From Hymenolepis diminuta (Eukaryota > Platyhelminthes > Cestoda > Cyclophyllidea > Hymenolepididae), in NCBI GenBank assembly GCA_900708905.1, contig CAADRB010000013.1, positions 2,800,888-2,864,887 on the forward strand: DNA of 64,000 nt. Reading direction: 5' to 3'. Positions 1 to 12,699 of the stretch are shown piece by piece (the stretch's first letter is position 1; the number at the start of each line of letters is the position of its first letter). The notes under the pieces were generated by a model. That model did not search any database, was not told the DNA's origin, and worked only from the letters and a program-made list of their open reading frames with translations. The position numbers and the translations under genes were made by a program.

Positions 1-3000
1 TAAATATAACGTAAAGGTCTTGGAGAACTAGAAGAGCTTATAATTATCTGTTTATATCAGATTTATATTTGAAATTTTTTGGAAGTACGTAATCGAATTT
101 TGGTTGTTATGTAAGCAAATGTGATCAGGTCTTATAAGAGAAACTGTGAGGATTGATAAACTTAAAGGAAACGTAGGCATTCGAGAGGATACAGAGATGC
201 CACTTTCCCGTGGGGTAAGGAGTGTATTAGCGTACACAATAATGCTACATCAGAGCATTTATTAATTTTAGTTGAAAATGAGTGAATTTGATAATTAATT
301 ATGTCTGAGGTGTAAACTTTAGAAGTGGACGAGGTTTAATCGGTGGATATTTAAGATGAATTATAAGATATGGCCAGGAGACCAGATGTTAGCAAACATT
401 TTACCCAAATCCTGACAGCAACCGAGCTTAGGGCTTGAGTAATCCCATTTTTATAGATTATCAATTACGAATACTAGGCAAAAAAGTGGACTTGAATATA
501 ATCTATTTTGTTATTTAGACATTTGGATTCTAGACAATGAACTCAGGGTCAAATCTGGCACACTAACGATTCAGTTGTCTATCCAGAGTTGTAACTCGGA
601 CAAAATAATACGAATTGATGTGGATACATCACACTGTCTTTGATTTTTTGCGTATTTCAAGTTAAAACTGTCCGATCTGATAAGCATCAAAAATGTCAGA
701 AATTGTGAAGATTCATGCAAACGGATGTCAAGGATCTGAAAAATGACTTTTGTATTATGGGGTCTTTGACATGTCGGCTAATATGATACTTCATGTAATG
801 AAAAAATATGATAATTTTAAAAGTGAAATATCCATTTTCCTCAAATGCACGTTGTTGTACACCTCAAACAAATAACTTTGAAGTGCGCAAACTTTAAATC
901 CATATCATATTATAGGAAACTTCTAGAATGTCCACTAAACAGTTAAATTGCCTATTATAAGTTAGAAAATGGTAGATTGAGAGTTAAACTGGAAGCACCA
1001 AAAGGTCTCTGGGAAAGGGAAGAGATGAATGGAAATGAATTACCCAGAACTAGTCCCATCGATAAAAATTTCAGCACTACTAGTACTCAAATATGGGCAT
1101 ATATTTACCGGAAAAAAGTCATGAAATGTCACGTCATTTATTTTTTTACTGACGAAAATAGAAAAGTTCAAAAATTCTCTTCTATAATAAGCCAACAACT
1201 AAAACCAGATCCATCTCAGTTGGTTGATACAAAAACAGTCGAAAATCTAGTAGGATCGGTAAAGTATTTGTCTAATCTCCAATAATAGGGTATCAGGGTA
1301 TCTAGAGTATTTGCATAAAAGGTGTATCAAAATACATTACTATTAATTACGCAGTTAATTCCTATTTCACTGTGCTAAATAATATGCCCGATTGAGCTAA
1401 CTTATATGAATAAGGGCATTAAAGGAAAACATAAATGACCTTCTAACCTTTCAATATTGCATTCCAACCAATAATAGAGCAATCTGTGATCAGTGCTAGT
1501 AAGACTGTTATGTCTTGTTGGATTCAAGTGTTCATCGAGGCATCTTAGATACGCAGACGATGTATGTTACAATCACCAGGTAACAAAGCAACGCAAAAAG
1601 TGTCCGCAGTGATTTGACTTATTACTGAATACACATGTCCTGAAAGGAACTTTTGATAAAATAAAGTTAATAAAAGTTGAGGCATACATGAAATAATTTA
1701 CTCTACGAATAGAAAAAAGAACCGAGTGAGTTCTTTAACTTAAATACTTTTCAGCAGATGATTAAAATCTAATTGATGACGTAGTAAAAAACCAAGTATC
1801 ATGAAAGTTAAGAGACAACCGATGAGATTAAGGTCGATTTGAAGACTTTAGCTTTAGGTATTAGGTGAAAAGAGTTACATACAGAATTCCAAGAAATCTC
1901 GTAATTCAGAGATGCGGTACGGCCAAAATAAGACACTTTGTATACACTGTAAAAAAGTACGAATTACAAAGCATGTAGAAACCGTGGTAGTTTTAAATAT
2001 TTAAATCTGTGATCTTGATCTCTTTATAAATATGTAGAGTATTCATTAAACATTTATCCTTACCTTTTCGTTAGGCAACAATTCAAAAACGATTAATCAG
2101 TATAAGAAGGATGTATTTTGTTGATAATGAACCAAGTTTGACACAGTATTGATTGACAGTAACCCGTACAGACATATTCTGGGACATAAAGAGAACTAAC
2201 CTATCAGCGCATTGAGGTGCTGAAGTGAGGTTCAGACATTTGGGGCTCTGTCAATTAAACTGGATGAATCCTTATCAATGTCCTCAAAAAATTCACCCAA
2301 ATTAAGAGTAAATATAAAGTCGGTATGGGGAAGTTCTATGCAAAAATTTTATTCATTCTCAACTTTTCGCTGTTCTCGCGACTGAAACATCGAGAGTTTC
2401 GGCTGTGTCCAAAACATTCTCTTCACTTATGTTTTTCCTTTAAAAATGAAATATTCATGCCAACTCAGTGCACAAATACATAACCAATACACAATCTGCA
2501 ACCACTGCATCCATCTCACAGACACTTCTCTCCTTCTTCTGATCCTTCTTCTGTAAACTTAGATCATTACAGCCTTCCCACCATCTTGTTGCGTGGCAAA
2601 ATATCGTAAAAAAATTAAGAGTAGTGGTTGACATAAGAAATTTTCCTTCATGCAACGTGACTTACAAGTTAAAACGTCGTCTTTGGTTTTTTCAGATCAA
2701 AATAACAAATTTCAAATATTTTGTCGTAAATGTTTTGTGCAAGCCCTACTATGCTCCCAGTGTTCAGCGTCCATTTCAATTGTGAACTTGAACCGTTCCA
2801 TCTCTGCGAATGGTTCGATTATTTATAATTTTCGAATACTCAAATCGTTTTTGTTAAATTAACTTAATATTTTATGCTAAGGCTAATTTGAGCATTAAAA
2901 TTTTGCGTTCTATTTAAAATCTTCCCAGTTTAAGAAAACTGGAAATAAGAAATTTCATAGATTTTCTTTTCAATTTCTGCGTATTTCATTTGCTAAGCAT

Positions 3001-3569
3001 CTTCGGTTTTCTTGATACTGTGGTAAAGTCTCATTTGTTTCGGAACAATATTAAGTGGATTAAATTAGTAATATGCTAATAGATATAAAATTCCATAGTT
3101 TCATTTGGATGAACGCGACCAGCACGAAAAACAAGAATTATCCATATTCTGTTGGATATAATAAAAATTTAGAAATTTTGAACCTAGCCCACTATCAGAT
3201 GACGCCACGACATTTCCTATCAGCATACATTCTCTAGATCAGGAGATTTTGTGGTTGGAGAAAATCTCGGGCTCTTCATTATGCTTCATCCTCCTAAGCG
3301 GCAGCGTCCATCTTCTCTCTGTCTGCATTTGAGATTCTGGACATATATCTTAAAGATTTGAGTGACAAATTAAGCTCCATCGCATTGCTTTCTTTTATCA
3401 GAGGTCATCTATTCTCGTGGCCAGTTTGTTGTATTACGCTTAAAGAATGTTTGATGCAAAATCCCATTATTCATATATTTATGTTTAAAGAACTTAACAC
3501 TCATTTTTTCTCCTGATCCTGTGAAACGTAACCGTCCTAACCTCACTATTATTTTCTTCAAAATAATGG

Positions 3570-3884
3570 ATGATTATAAATTTTTCACTCAAATTAACCA
3601 TTATATTTATTCTATTAATAGCCATTCTCAATCATTCTGTATTGACATTTGAATTCCAGCCAACTTTGGGTCAGATTTTCTTGAACTTCTTCATGCTGAT
3701 CTTCCTGTTCATAAATCTTCCTTGTTTAATTGGTTATTGGATTCTAGAAGAACTTGAAGGAACTCCTACACAAATGCTGTTGGATAATCGATCTTGCTGT
3801 CAGGAATCTTTTATCGCAACATATACAATCGAGATATTTTCGTTTGAGGAAGCGGGAGAGGCGTACTTCAGCATCTATGTTTGA
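3570..3884 (+). CDS. doubtful small two-helix membrane protein
   Basis: This ATG-initiated frame of 104 codons contains two strongly hydrophobic stretches, at roughly residues 7-27 and 36-58. A polar tail with a Cys-Cys pair follows. I do not recognise a family. AT-rich DNA easily yields Phe/Leu/Ile-rich frames like this by chance, and there is no clear promoter, splice site or polyadenylation signal to back it. It could be an exon of a larger gene, but no flanking coding exons were seen. Confidence 0.15.
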   Translation: MIINFSLKLTIIFILLIAILNHSVLTFEFQPTLGQIFLNFFMLIFLFINLPCLIGYWILEELEGTPTQMLLDNRSCCQESFIATYTIEIFSFEEAGEAYFSIYV

Positions 3885-5160
3885 GCATATAAATAGAGAA
3901 GATCCCACCGATTTCGTTACTTGAATAACCTAGCCTGCATTATTAAATTATTAAATAGAACAATGTACACTCTTGAAGCCGCCTACTTTTACTGGACCGG
4001 ACGAGAGTACCTTAGTTTTAAAATTTAAAGCTCGAGTTTACAAATAATTGCCATTGCACAGACATCAGAATTTTATTTTAAGTAAAAAACACTTGGTCAT
4101 TAGAAAAAAGGGTTATAATAATATTAGCATTAAATATTAATTAATTAAAATTGCTCTCCAACTCGTTTTTCAGACAATGGATCATTAAAATCATTATGAA
4201 TTATATAAATGTTGTACCTCGTTATCAAGTAAAACAAGTTTAAATCATATTTTGAAAAATAATCTTTTAAATTTATTAATGCGTAAACTTTTCTACTTAC
4301 ATCAGCTCTCTAATAACGGACAGTCTAAAGATCCATCTTCCGCAACGTGTTATTACTTCCATTTTTCCATGAATAAATTCAACTAAATTAATTCGTCATC
4401 CGGTAAGGTTTACGAACAGATTCTCACAAATCTGAACACAAAATTGTTCTCCAGAAATCGTATGCGAGCTGAAATTCGTGAAGACCTAGGTATTTGTGTT
4501 CAAGGCTTTGAAGTTTTAGGTATGTAAGAAATGAAAGAAATCGCAATTTTCCCCGATGGGTATGTCACAGTCACCTTGAGAAAAAGATATTAGTAATTGA
4601 AGAAATGTGATGAGGGACATCGTGGAAGTGGAACTAAGTAATAATACAGTCAGCTCATTCCGTCAATGAATTGGATGAATTAAAAATCATCCCAGAGTGA
4701 AGATGAAAAGGAAGGCTCCCATACCTTCATCAACTTAGAATTTTCTGCTTGAAATAGCAGATATCTAACAATCTCGAACCTAACGTCCATGTAGAAGCTT
4801 TATAAAAGTTGTCTATTTCAGTTCGTTCCAAATTTTCTTATCTATCTACCGTACATTGAGCTCCGGCAGATATATCTAAGTTTCTTCTTTAAGATGCAAT
4901 TTATTCTTCCTTTTGTCCCACTCTATGCCTTCAAACTGTGATCTCTGACTATTTTCAATTCGTTCAGTTTTGAGGTTTTAGGAGGAGATAACAGTTTCTT
5001 ACTTTTCCACGCTATAGTTACAATACTAATCACAGAACTTAGTTCTTTATCAAAATTAAAAATACTCATTCAGCCTCGATTTAAACAAGAAGCGAAGAAA
5101 ATGATTATGTGATATACATTTTATTAAAAACCTGTAAGATGGTACTTTTCAGAGTACAAT

Positions 5161-5180
5161 TCTACTCTACTCTACTCTAC
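5161..5180. repeat. TCTAC pentanucleotide microsatellite
   Basis: Four perfect tandem TCTAC units lie in otherwise non-repetitive AT-rich DNA. Confidence 0.9.
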
Positions 5181-8100
5181 AACTTCATTTATATCTAAGT
5201 GGCTATCTCCTCTTTTCGGAGGATCCAGAGACACCATTCGAATGAATCATTCAAGAGATATCATTTACAGCTTCACCAAGATTATTATAATAGTCACTTG
5301 ACCGATCCAATAACGACTGAGATGAATCTTTAGGTTCAAAATCGAATACGACTTCTGAAAATTCACCGGTAAATTTGTAAGTTTTCCAATAAAGTCCGTC
5401 TGACTGATTGAAACGACTCATAGGCACAGAAGACAATGTAATTTCCTTTCTCACTAATATCCATTAAGTGTATCTCTTGAGTTTCCAGACAGTGGAAGTT
5501 ATTTTCCGCGATCTCGTCCAGTTTTTCATACAATTAAATTAAAAAATTGAGCATGCTGCGCACCATAATAAAATATATACTTTAAACTAATAATATGAAA
5601 CGGAGTGTATTTTAGGTCTTGGCGTTGAATTCGATTTAAAGTATACTTCTCAACTTTGAAGGCGTTTTGATATAAATACAAAGAATTTTGAGGAAAAAGG
5701 AGATACAGGAGATATTTATCAAGCTCTTTCGTACTGTAGCAGATATAAATAAAATATCTATGAATGTAAGGTTGTAATTCCTAGCCAAATAATAGATCAT
5801 ATGTAGCTAGAAGAGAGGAAGACGGCAAAAATTGAAAGACTTTATAAGCCAATTCAGGAGGAAGGTCGGTTATTCTTAATGGTGGTGATGACCTGAAAAG
5901 TTGAAGAATGAATTCCTATGCGCTTCTAGATTTTTATTTATGCCATCACTAATCACTGAGACCTGATTATTTCGACTTTACAGTGCCAGATGAAGTAACC
6001 TCGAGTTCCCTGTAGATAACTGTCTTGCATCCTCAAGTGATTCATTTCAACTGTCGGAATAAACAAATTAAGGGGCTCTGGAATGAGCGCTGTTAATTTT
6101 AGGACCCCTGTTTATCTGTTTATTCTACTCCTCCTATATGCAACAATATAAAGCCCCTTTTAAACTCCACACGAAGGGCACAATCACACAGTTAGCGGTT
6201 CCTACGATCCCCTCTCATCTCCTCTGCTCCTTATCTCTCACATCGTTTTGAATGCTCATCGTATTTGGCCCAGCAGCTCCTGGTGCTCTGCCATAAAACT
6301 GTTCCTCTCGTTGATTGTTAGCTTCTGCAAGCAAGATCGGGCCATCGTGCTACTCTTCTCCAAGGAGTAATTTAGTTTATTACAAATTCATATTTTCAAG
6401 AAAGCACTAGGCAATTTACACCTGTCATATTGATCAGACTTAACAATGATACAGTTAAAATATTTTAAATCCTTGGGAATTTGTGTGCTGACTTCTATTG
6501 GACCTTGCACAAAATTAAAAATTGTAAGCCCGTTGATATCAGTTTCACTCGAAGAGACAGTAGCCTAAAATATGTCATAGAATTTTTACTAAGTCTGCTC
6601 AGGATTTCCAAATTTCCCAGGAATTGTATGACTGAAATGTAGCATTGAGGAAAAGCTACCATAAAAAACAAGGATTTTTAAATGGTAAAACTATCTATTA
6701 ATAAATTAATACTAATCATCTATGTTCAAAAAATTATTTTATTGCAAACGATTATGCTTGAGCCGGTACTTGAATCAAGAATTACTTGCAAATCTCAAGA
6801 CAAGTTAAAAATTGAATCCGCCGCCTTCTACGACATAAATAGTTGTCATTCAGGGTTCGGATATTCCTTTATCTTTTCGATCCCAAACAAAATATTTCTT
6901 TAACAATAACTTATTATGGTCTTTGTGTGATTAGTTACTATATCACTCCGACGTAATTAATAAGCAGAGCACCTGAAATATTGACAGAAGTATCTTTTTG
7001 TAAATCAACTTTGAACTGCGTCTAACAAGTTCCACAAACTGTAAATAAATTATTTTCAAAAAGTACAAACGATGGTACATCTATTATTATTACGTAAATA
7101 TTATGGCTTAATGTCACAACTTGTCAACGTAATACAACTGTTTGGAAATTAAAACAAAGTCAACACAGTTTCTGCCCATTATTTGAAATTTAAACAATTT
7201 CAAAAGGAATCATCCAATAGATCTTAATATGGTATGTTCAAATTCAACCACTGAGAAAATACATAATTGCAATACTATCTACTAGACTAGGATTTTAACA
7301 TGAAAGTCCTGCGACGGAATTAGAGGTTTACAATGGGTCACCAACAATTTATTTTAATTCCGATAATATAGCATTATTTAAAGTAATACTATAATTATGC
7401 TTAATTGAAGTTAGTAATGCAAATAAAATAGAATTTTAATCACCAAATTGCTATTATGGAGACAAATCCATTTTTCCTAAAGTAAAGACGTCTCTTTGAA
7501 GTAAAAATTAAGTTCGAATACTATTTTTTCATGCTTAGTAGAAGTCATTTGATTGCATTGTTCAATTATTTGCTCCTGTTTCCATACCTACGATCTGGTC
7601 TCCGACATACAGCACCTAATTTCTCTTTCTAACACCTCTTCAGCATGTCAGCAGAATGATAGGCAACATCTGTTTGTTTCTTGTTTAATTCACCATCGCC
7701 ATAAAAATTTTTATAATGAAAAATGCAGAGTTAAGAATTAAGTAGTATCGTATACTTCTTCTCTAAGTTTACAATAAATATATTACCCCAAATTTAGGAA
7801 ATTAATCTGAAGAAATTTCTTTTGCAAGTAAAAAAATTGTTAGCTAGACTTCTGTAAATTGTCCGTAAAAAAGTTAGTGATTTTAGTACAAAATTCAAAG
7901 AAACTTCAAAATCAACTGACTAAATTCTGTCAAATTATTCCACTTATAATTCCTTTTAAAATTGTGCTTTCAGTTTCCTTGAAAACTCCGACCAGAATGT
8001 CTATCTGGAATTCTAATGATTTTCAATAAAATCGGGCAAATGGAGTTTACAACTTAAACGAAATATTCAAAGCATTCCAAATAAAGTCTCTAAAATTTCA

Positions 8101-8794
8101 ATGTAGTATCTCCAAATTTCCCTTTGAGAAGGTTTAAAATGATCCAAACATTTATTAAGGTTCACAACAGTAATAAGGCTGATTTAATCACGTGCGTTAG
8201 AACTTTCCGAGAAGTGCGGTATGTAACCGATTGTGCAGAGACCTCTTCAACCAATCACTAATCAAGATCCCTGCACCCTAGCGTGGTTTTGTATTTAATG
8301 ACTAAGTTTTTAATGACTCACAAACAAGGAAGTGAGCAATAAACCCTCTCCACTCAACATCTTTCTTGTTCTTACCAATTTGGGCATAGCCCGGCTAATT
8401 TGGAAGTAAACTGATAATAGAGGACTCTGCCAGAGGCTATTTGGTCTGCTTAGGAGGATTACTTAGGTGCAGCATCCGCTACAAGTCAAAGTAAAATACA
8501 TTGCATTCAGGCCTAATTTTTCATGTCAGGGTTGTCGTTTTCCCCATGGTATTTTGATCACCTATTTTATGCCAAAAAAATCGGCACCATTTTTATAAGA
8601 ATAAACTCAATCTAGATTAAAGCTAGAATGGAAGGGAAAGTTTTTTTTAATCGCCGGAGCTTAATAACACTTTAAAATTGATAACTTCCTACGATTATAA
8701 TTGTCCTGTCCCGATTCCAAGTGGTCCTAATCTTAAATTCCCTGCTGTATGAAAATTTCTCCCTCACCCAATTACTCTAAGAATTCCGTGATCC

Positions 8795-8820
8795 CAATAG
8801 GTGCAAATTCCCACCTATTG
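8795..8820. repeat. perfect inverted repeat (hairpin)
   Basis: Nine-base arms CAATAGGTG and CACCTATTG are exact reverse complements separated by 8 bases. The hairpin is intergenic and has no visible link to a gene. No function is claimed. Confidence 0.7.
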
Positions 8821-10204
8821 CATGTCAATCGGTCTCTTGAGAATTATTTTCAAAATCAAAACTATTTCCAAGATATATTCTATAGTGTCCAGGGGACATA
8901 ATAGCAGTTGTAATCATTAATTACCATTTTAGGAAAAAAATAATAGTAACCGTAAAATTTAGACCATATCTTTAAATAAGTAGTAACATTGTTGAGTATA
9001 CATCCTTAGCTAATTCTTTACATCGTCTACTGAATTTCCACAGTCTCCAAAACAATGTCATAATCTCCCGCGTAAAATTTTCCCCTCTCTCGATTATTTA
9101 GCATAGAGATGTAGGCAGGAGAGTTTTGAGATGCTTGACCAGTGCCCCAAGTAGAGGAGCCTAACCTGGACGCCTGCATTATTGAGCTACGAACCATGAA
9201 TCCGGTAATTGCTAAAGTTTTCATCCCATGCCACAAAGTTAGAAGACAGGAGAATAACTGGATATGTCTAAGCAAGTTATGGAAAAGTAGGGCTGGTTCT
9301 CTCATTTTGCAAAGCTTTAACAGATACCTCATACACACGTGAAGATATTCTACAGAATAAATTTCAAACTGGGTATAAAATTTGTATTTGCTAGAGAGAT
9401 CACAATAAAGTTATCTTGTGAAACATCAACATTGAATAAAATTGATTTGAAATAACAATGGCAGAGCAGGCTCCTTAATGAAATTCTATTAAACAGTTTC
9501 TAATAACTTCCTTTAAGTAGGTATTTGATCTCTGCTGTTTTATTGACTTTACTCTCCTGAATGTCATGAAAGACCATTTTGCCTTCCTAACCATCGGAAG
9601 CAAAAGGAATTGAGGTGGCAAGATTGACCTTTATGATTAAAAAATCGATGAAAAAGCACTGAACATCGTGGACAGGAATTTGCTTCAATCCGCGATAAGA
9701 GACATAAAATTTGAATTTCGAGAAGTGAACAGTCCATTCAATAAATATTGAGCCATCTTTTTGATCTCTTCCTCTATATCATTTGTAAGACTCTCCCTTA
9801 TGATAATAATATATTTTTGTCAGCCAATTTCAGTTTCTCTCCATCATTAGACTGCATTTTATGCAATATTGTGAGTAAAAATATCTAAATGTATCCAAAA
9901 ACGTAAATTTGCAAAAGTGGTTCTTTGGGTTTCCGCTTTCTTCCATGTTTCTACTCCGACTAAATTTGTTCTATTTTTAGACCGAATTCGAATTTCTTTC
10001 AACTCGGATACGCTTAATAATATTGTTGTCACTTTCCTGTTTTATCTTAACAGCAATTGTAATTATTTCAGTAAGAATGTTTAGTTCCACATTCTGCTTA
10101 TTTACATATTAGAATAAATAGTCCTTTTTGGCACCTGTTGAATTTTTGTCCATCTTTCAAGGTCAGATATATATTTCATTGTCAACTTCGCACATACTGA
10201 TTAG

Positions 10205-10250
10205 CCAATGAGGATAGCCGCCTGGAAACCATTCACAGGCACGCTTTAAA
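10205..10250 (+). promoter_or_regulatory. possible core promoter of the SLC22 gene
   Basis: A CCAAT box (10205-10209) and a TTTAAA TATA-like element (10245-10250) lie 40-95 bases upstream of the transporter ATG. Spacing is plausible for a short 5' leader, but both motifs are common by chance in AT-rich DNA. Confidence 0.2.
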
Positions 10251-10300
10251 TGCATTACATAATGCCTTTCACTAAAATTCATTTACCACCAACGTAAAGA

Positions 10301-12244
10301 ATGGGCAATATTCTAAAGCATTTGAATTCAATATCTTCCTCTTACAAGGATGGTGGAAGTGAAAATCCCAAAAATGTCTGCGAATTTCCACATAAAGTAG
10401 ACGTTGACCATATTCTCAAACACTATTCTGGGAACAACGGTTTTGCTCAAATCATAATGGTCCTCATAGTTGCTTTCACTGTACCTCCTGCTGCCATATT
10501 TCCCGTCTTTGGAAATACTGAACTTCCTCATCGATGTCGTCTGGATCCTGCCACAGAAAAAGAACTTGCAATGAGATACAGTGGATCTTCTGAAGATAAC
10601 TTCGATTCAATAGCTGCTTTAGTCGGCCCTTGGCCTGATGCTAATTCATCTAATTTTGGAGATCGTCATAGATTTGGTTGTAAAAGATATTTGGTTCCAC
10701 TTATATCTGTATCACAGAATACAACCGGTTTGCTGACAATCCCTTGCGATAACAACTATATCTATAAATACTCTTCTGACCAATACCCAGGAGGAATTAT
10801 CAATGAATGGGATTTAGTATGTGATCAAGCCTGGATGGGTCCTTTCAGTACAGCTATGTATATGGTCGGAATGATGATCGGTTATATTTTCGGTGGAATG
10901 GCTGGAGATCACTTTGGTCGAAGACATGTGGCTCTAGTTGCGTGCCTAGTTGAGGCTGTATCAATAATTGCTGTATCTCTATCTAAAACCTTATGGTTTT
11001 ATAATCTCTCCCGATTTGTACTGGCCTCTGCTAGTTCCGTAAAGATTGTTGTTCTTCTTGTCTTGTGTATGGAAGTGACTACTGCTCGTCAAAGATCAAT
11101 TATTAATGGAATTTGGTCGCTTACTCACTGTTTCCTCCTTCGAGTTTTCCTTTCTCCTTTGGCATATTGGTTTCCAAAGTGGCGGTGGTTTCACGGAATG
11201 GCATGTATGTTGTCCTTTTTGAGTTTTCCTTCAATATTTATGTTTCCTGAATCTCCGAGGTGGTTAGTTTCCCAACATCGAAAACTTGATGCTCTTCATG
11301 AAATCTATAAAATTTATCTTATTAATCGAAAAATGAAATGGAGTAAAAATAAGGCTCCAGAGCTAACAGAAGACGAGTTCATTTACCTGGTACGGCAGGA
11401 AGCTGCTGTCATTAGGCCTCCTAACCTCAAGGTCCAAGCAGGTGTTTCTTCAAAATCTCAGTTTAAAAATACTCTTAAATCTCTCAAAGATAGAACAATG
11501 ATCAGAATCATTCTCCAGTGTGTCTTTCTTTTCTCCGGTCAGCTTGCAATCTGCTTCGGTTTACTATTCTATGGAAACGCAATACGAGTAAATATCTACC
11601 TGGTAAATTTTCTAAACTCTATGACCCAAATTCCAGCAACTATTATCTCCGTTCTCATGTATCGCTATTGCAAGAAACGGAAAACGCCAATCGTTACCAT
11701 GTATACGTGTTCAATGCTTGTTCTATCAATCGCACCAATTTACAATTTGGTTATGAAACCAGAAGGCGATTTCGTTCTCAACATATGCTGCAATCTCTCT
11801 TTGATTCTCCTTGCTGCTGCGATGAATATGATTTTCATATACGTCCCAGAGCTGTTCGCCTCAGAAGCTCGAACCTTAGGTCTTGGAGTAGCATCTGGTC
11901 TCGGCCGAGTTGGTGGAGTTATATGTCCATTTATCAATGCCCTGGATGATAAAACTTTTCATGGACTTCCAATAATCATTTATATTGGAGTTCACCTACT
12001 CGAATTGGTGAATTTATTCTGGCTTCCAGATACATCTGGTCGAAATCTCCTAAATAACTTTGATCAGAATAAGGACGAAGAGATTGCAGTCGGGCAGGAA
12101 ATTGAAATCAATGATGGACCAACCGAAGAAGATGGCGAAGAGAAGAATGAGGAAGGTCATCCAATCTGGGCATCAACAATGGATGAAATGATCGCCACCA
12201 CTCATGTGATTCATTCGGGTTCGGAGCTTCATGATGATTTTTGA
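10301..12244 (+). CDS. SLC22-family organic cation/anion transporter, single exon
   Basis: This intact 647-codon frame encodes a major facilitator superfamily transporter of the SLC22 (OCT/OAT) type, expected in the plasma membrane and moving small organic ions such as cations, carnitine or drugs. Visible hallmarks in order are: a first membrane helix at about 48-70; a large extracellular loop with Cys79, Cys127, Cys149 and Cys174 and N-glycosylation sequons at Asn115 and Asn140; the family signature EWDLVCD at 169-175 before helix 2; the MFS loop motif GDHFGRR at 202-208; PESPRWL at 316-322 after helix 6; and an ELF...GLGRVGG motif at 517-539 before the last helices, followed by LPDTSGR. The acidic tail makes it longer than the usual 550-560 residues. 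Four loop cysteines are seen where many vertebrate members have six. No introns interrupt it, unlike the neurabin gene. The exact substrate cannot be read from sequence. Confidence 0.93.
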   Translation: MGNILKHLNSISSSYKDGGSENPKNVCEFPHKVDVDHILKHYSGNNGFAQIIMVLIVAFTVPPAAIFPVFGNTELPHRCRLDPATEKELAMRYSGSSEDNFDSIAALVGPWPDANSSNFGDRHRFGCKRYLVPLISVSQNTTGLLTIPCDNNYIYKYSSDQYPGGIINEWDLVCDQAWMGPFSTAMYMVGMMIGYIFGGMAGDHFGRRHVALVACLVEAVSIIAVSLSKTLWFYNLSRFVLASASSVKIVVLLVLCMEVTTARQRSIINGIWSLTHCFLLRVFLSPLAYWFPKWRWFHGMACMLSFLSFPSIFMFPESPRWLVSQHRKLDALHEIYKIYLINRKMKWSKNKAPELTEDEFIYLVRQEAAVIRPPNLKVQAGVSSKSQFKNTLKSLKDRTMIRIILQCVFLFSGQLAICFGLLFYGNAIRVNIYLVNFLNSMTQIPATIISVLMYRYCKKRKTPIVTMYTCSMLVLSIAPIYNLVMKPEGDFVLNICCNLSLILLAAAMNMIFIYVPELFASEARTLGLGVASGLGRVGGVICPFINALDDKTFHGLPIIIYIGVHLLELVNLFWLPDTSGRNLLNNFDQNKDEEIAVGQEIEINDGPTEEDGEEKNEEGHPIWASTMDEMIATTHVIHSGSELHDDF

Positions 12245-12699
12245 CGATGATGTAGACAGTGTTATTTGTAGCCTGTTATTTAATTATTTTTCTAATGAAA
12301 TTGGAATCATATATGCATAGCACATCAATTTCAACCTTCACTAGTAATATCTTTATTTAGCACTTGACTTCAGTCATCACATATCTGGACACTTATATAC
12401 TCTTTAATATGCATAACACGTTTACATACCTCAATAGGTAATTATATTCAGTTTCTTTCCTATGTTTACATATACATGGAAATTACTCTCTACTTTCAGT
12501 GTAATACCATGGATTTTAAAACACAGAAATCATAGTAAGGGAAACAGTTATGACCGGTGAGTGGTTAAAGATTTCCTTAATAATAATTTGTGTGTTTCGA
12601 ATATTTCGTATCCCATATCTTATGTATCAGCTTGTAACAGAAGTTCTGTCCATTTTCTTAATTTGAATCAAAGTGAAAATTTTGTCAAAATACAGTTAT
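12245..12699. other. 3' flank of the SLC22 gene
   Basis: AT-rich sequence between the transporter stop and the mariner remnant. I found no canonical AATAAA signal here, so the 3' end of the transcript is unplaced. Confidence 0.5.

Larger units (their letters stand above)
1..10204. other. intergenic, no supportable gene
   Basis: I see no coding region with recognisable domains in this stretch. The open frames are short (about 60-104 codons), often lack an ATG, and carry no motif I know. The content is AT-rich with scattered homopolymer runs. Separately listed items inside it are a doubtful 104-codon frame (3570-3884), a TCTAC repeat (5161-5180) and a perfect hairpin (8795-8820). Confidence 0.6.

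Noticed and set aside
977..1285. 102-codon plus-strand frame near the left end
   Set aside because: It starts at TTG, lacks a domain and has random-looking composition.
9027..9338. About 103-codon minus-strand frame in the left arm
   Set aside because: It begins with GTG rather than ATG, has no known motif, and no splice-linked neighbour or promoter was found.
11518..11949. 143-codon frame overlapping the transporter
   Set aside because: It is in another frame of the intact SLC22 coding sequence, starts without a supported ATG context and has no recognisable domain; a shadow frame.
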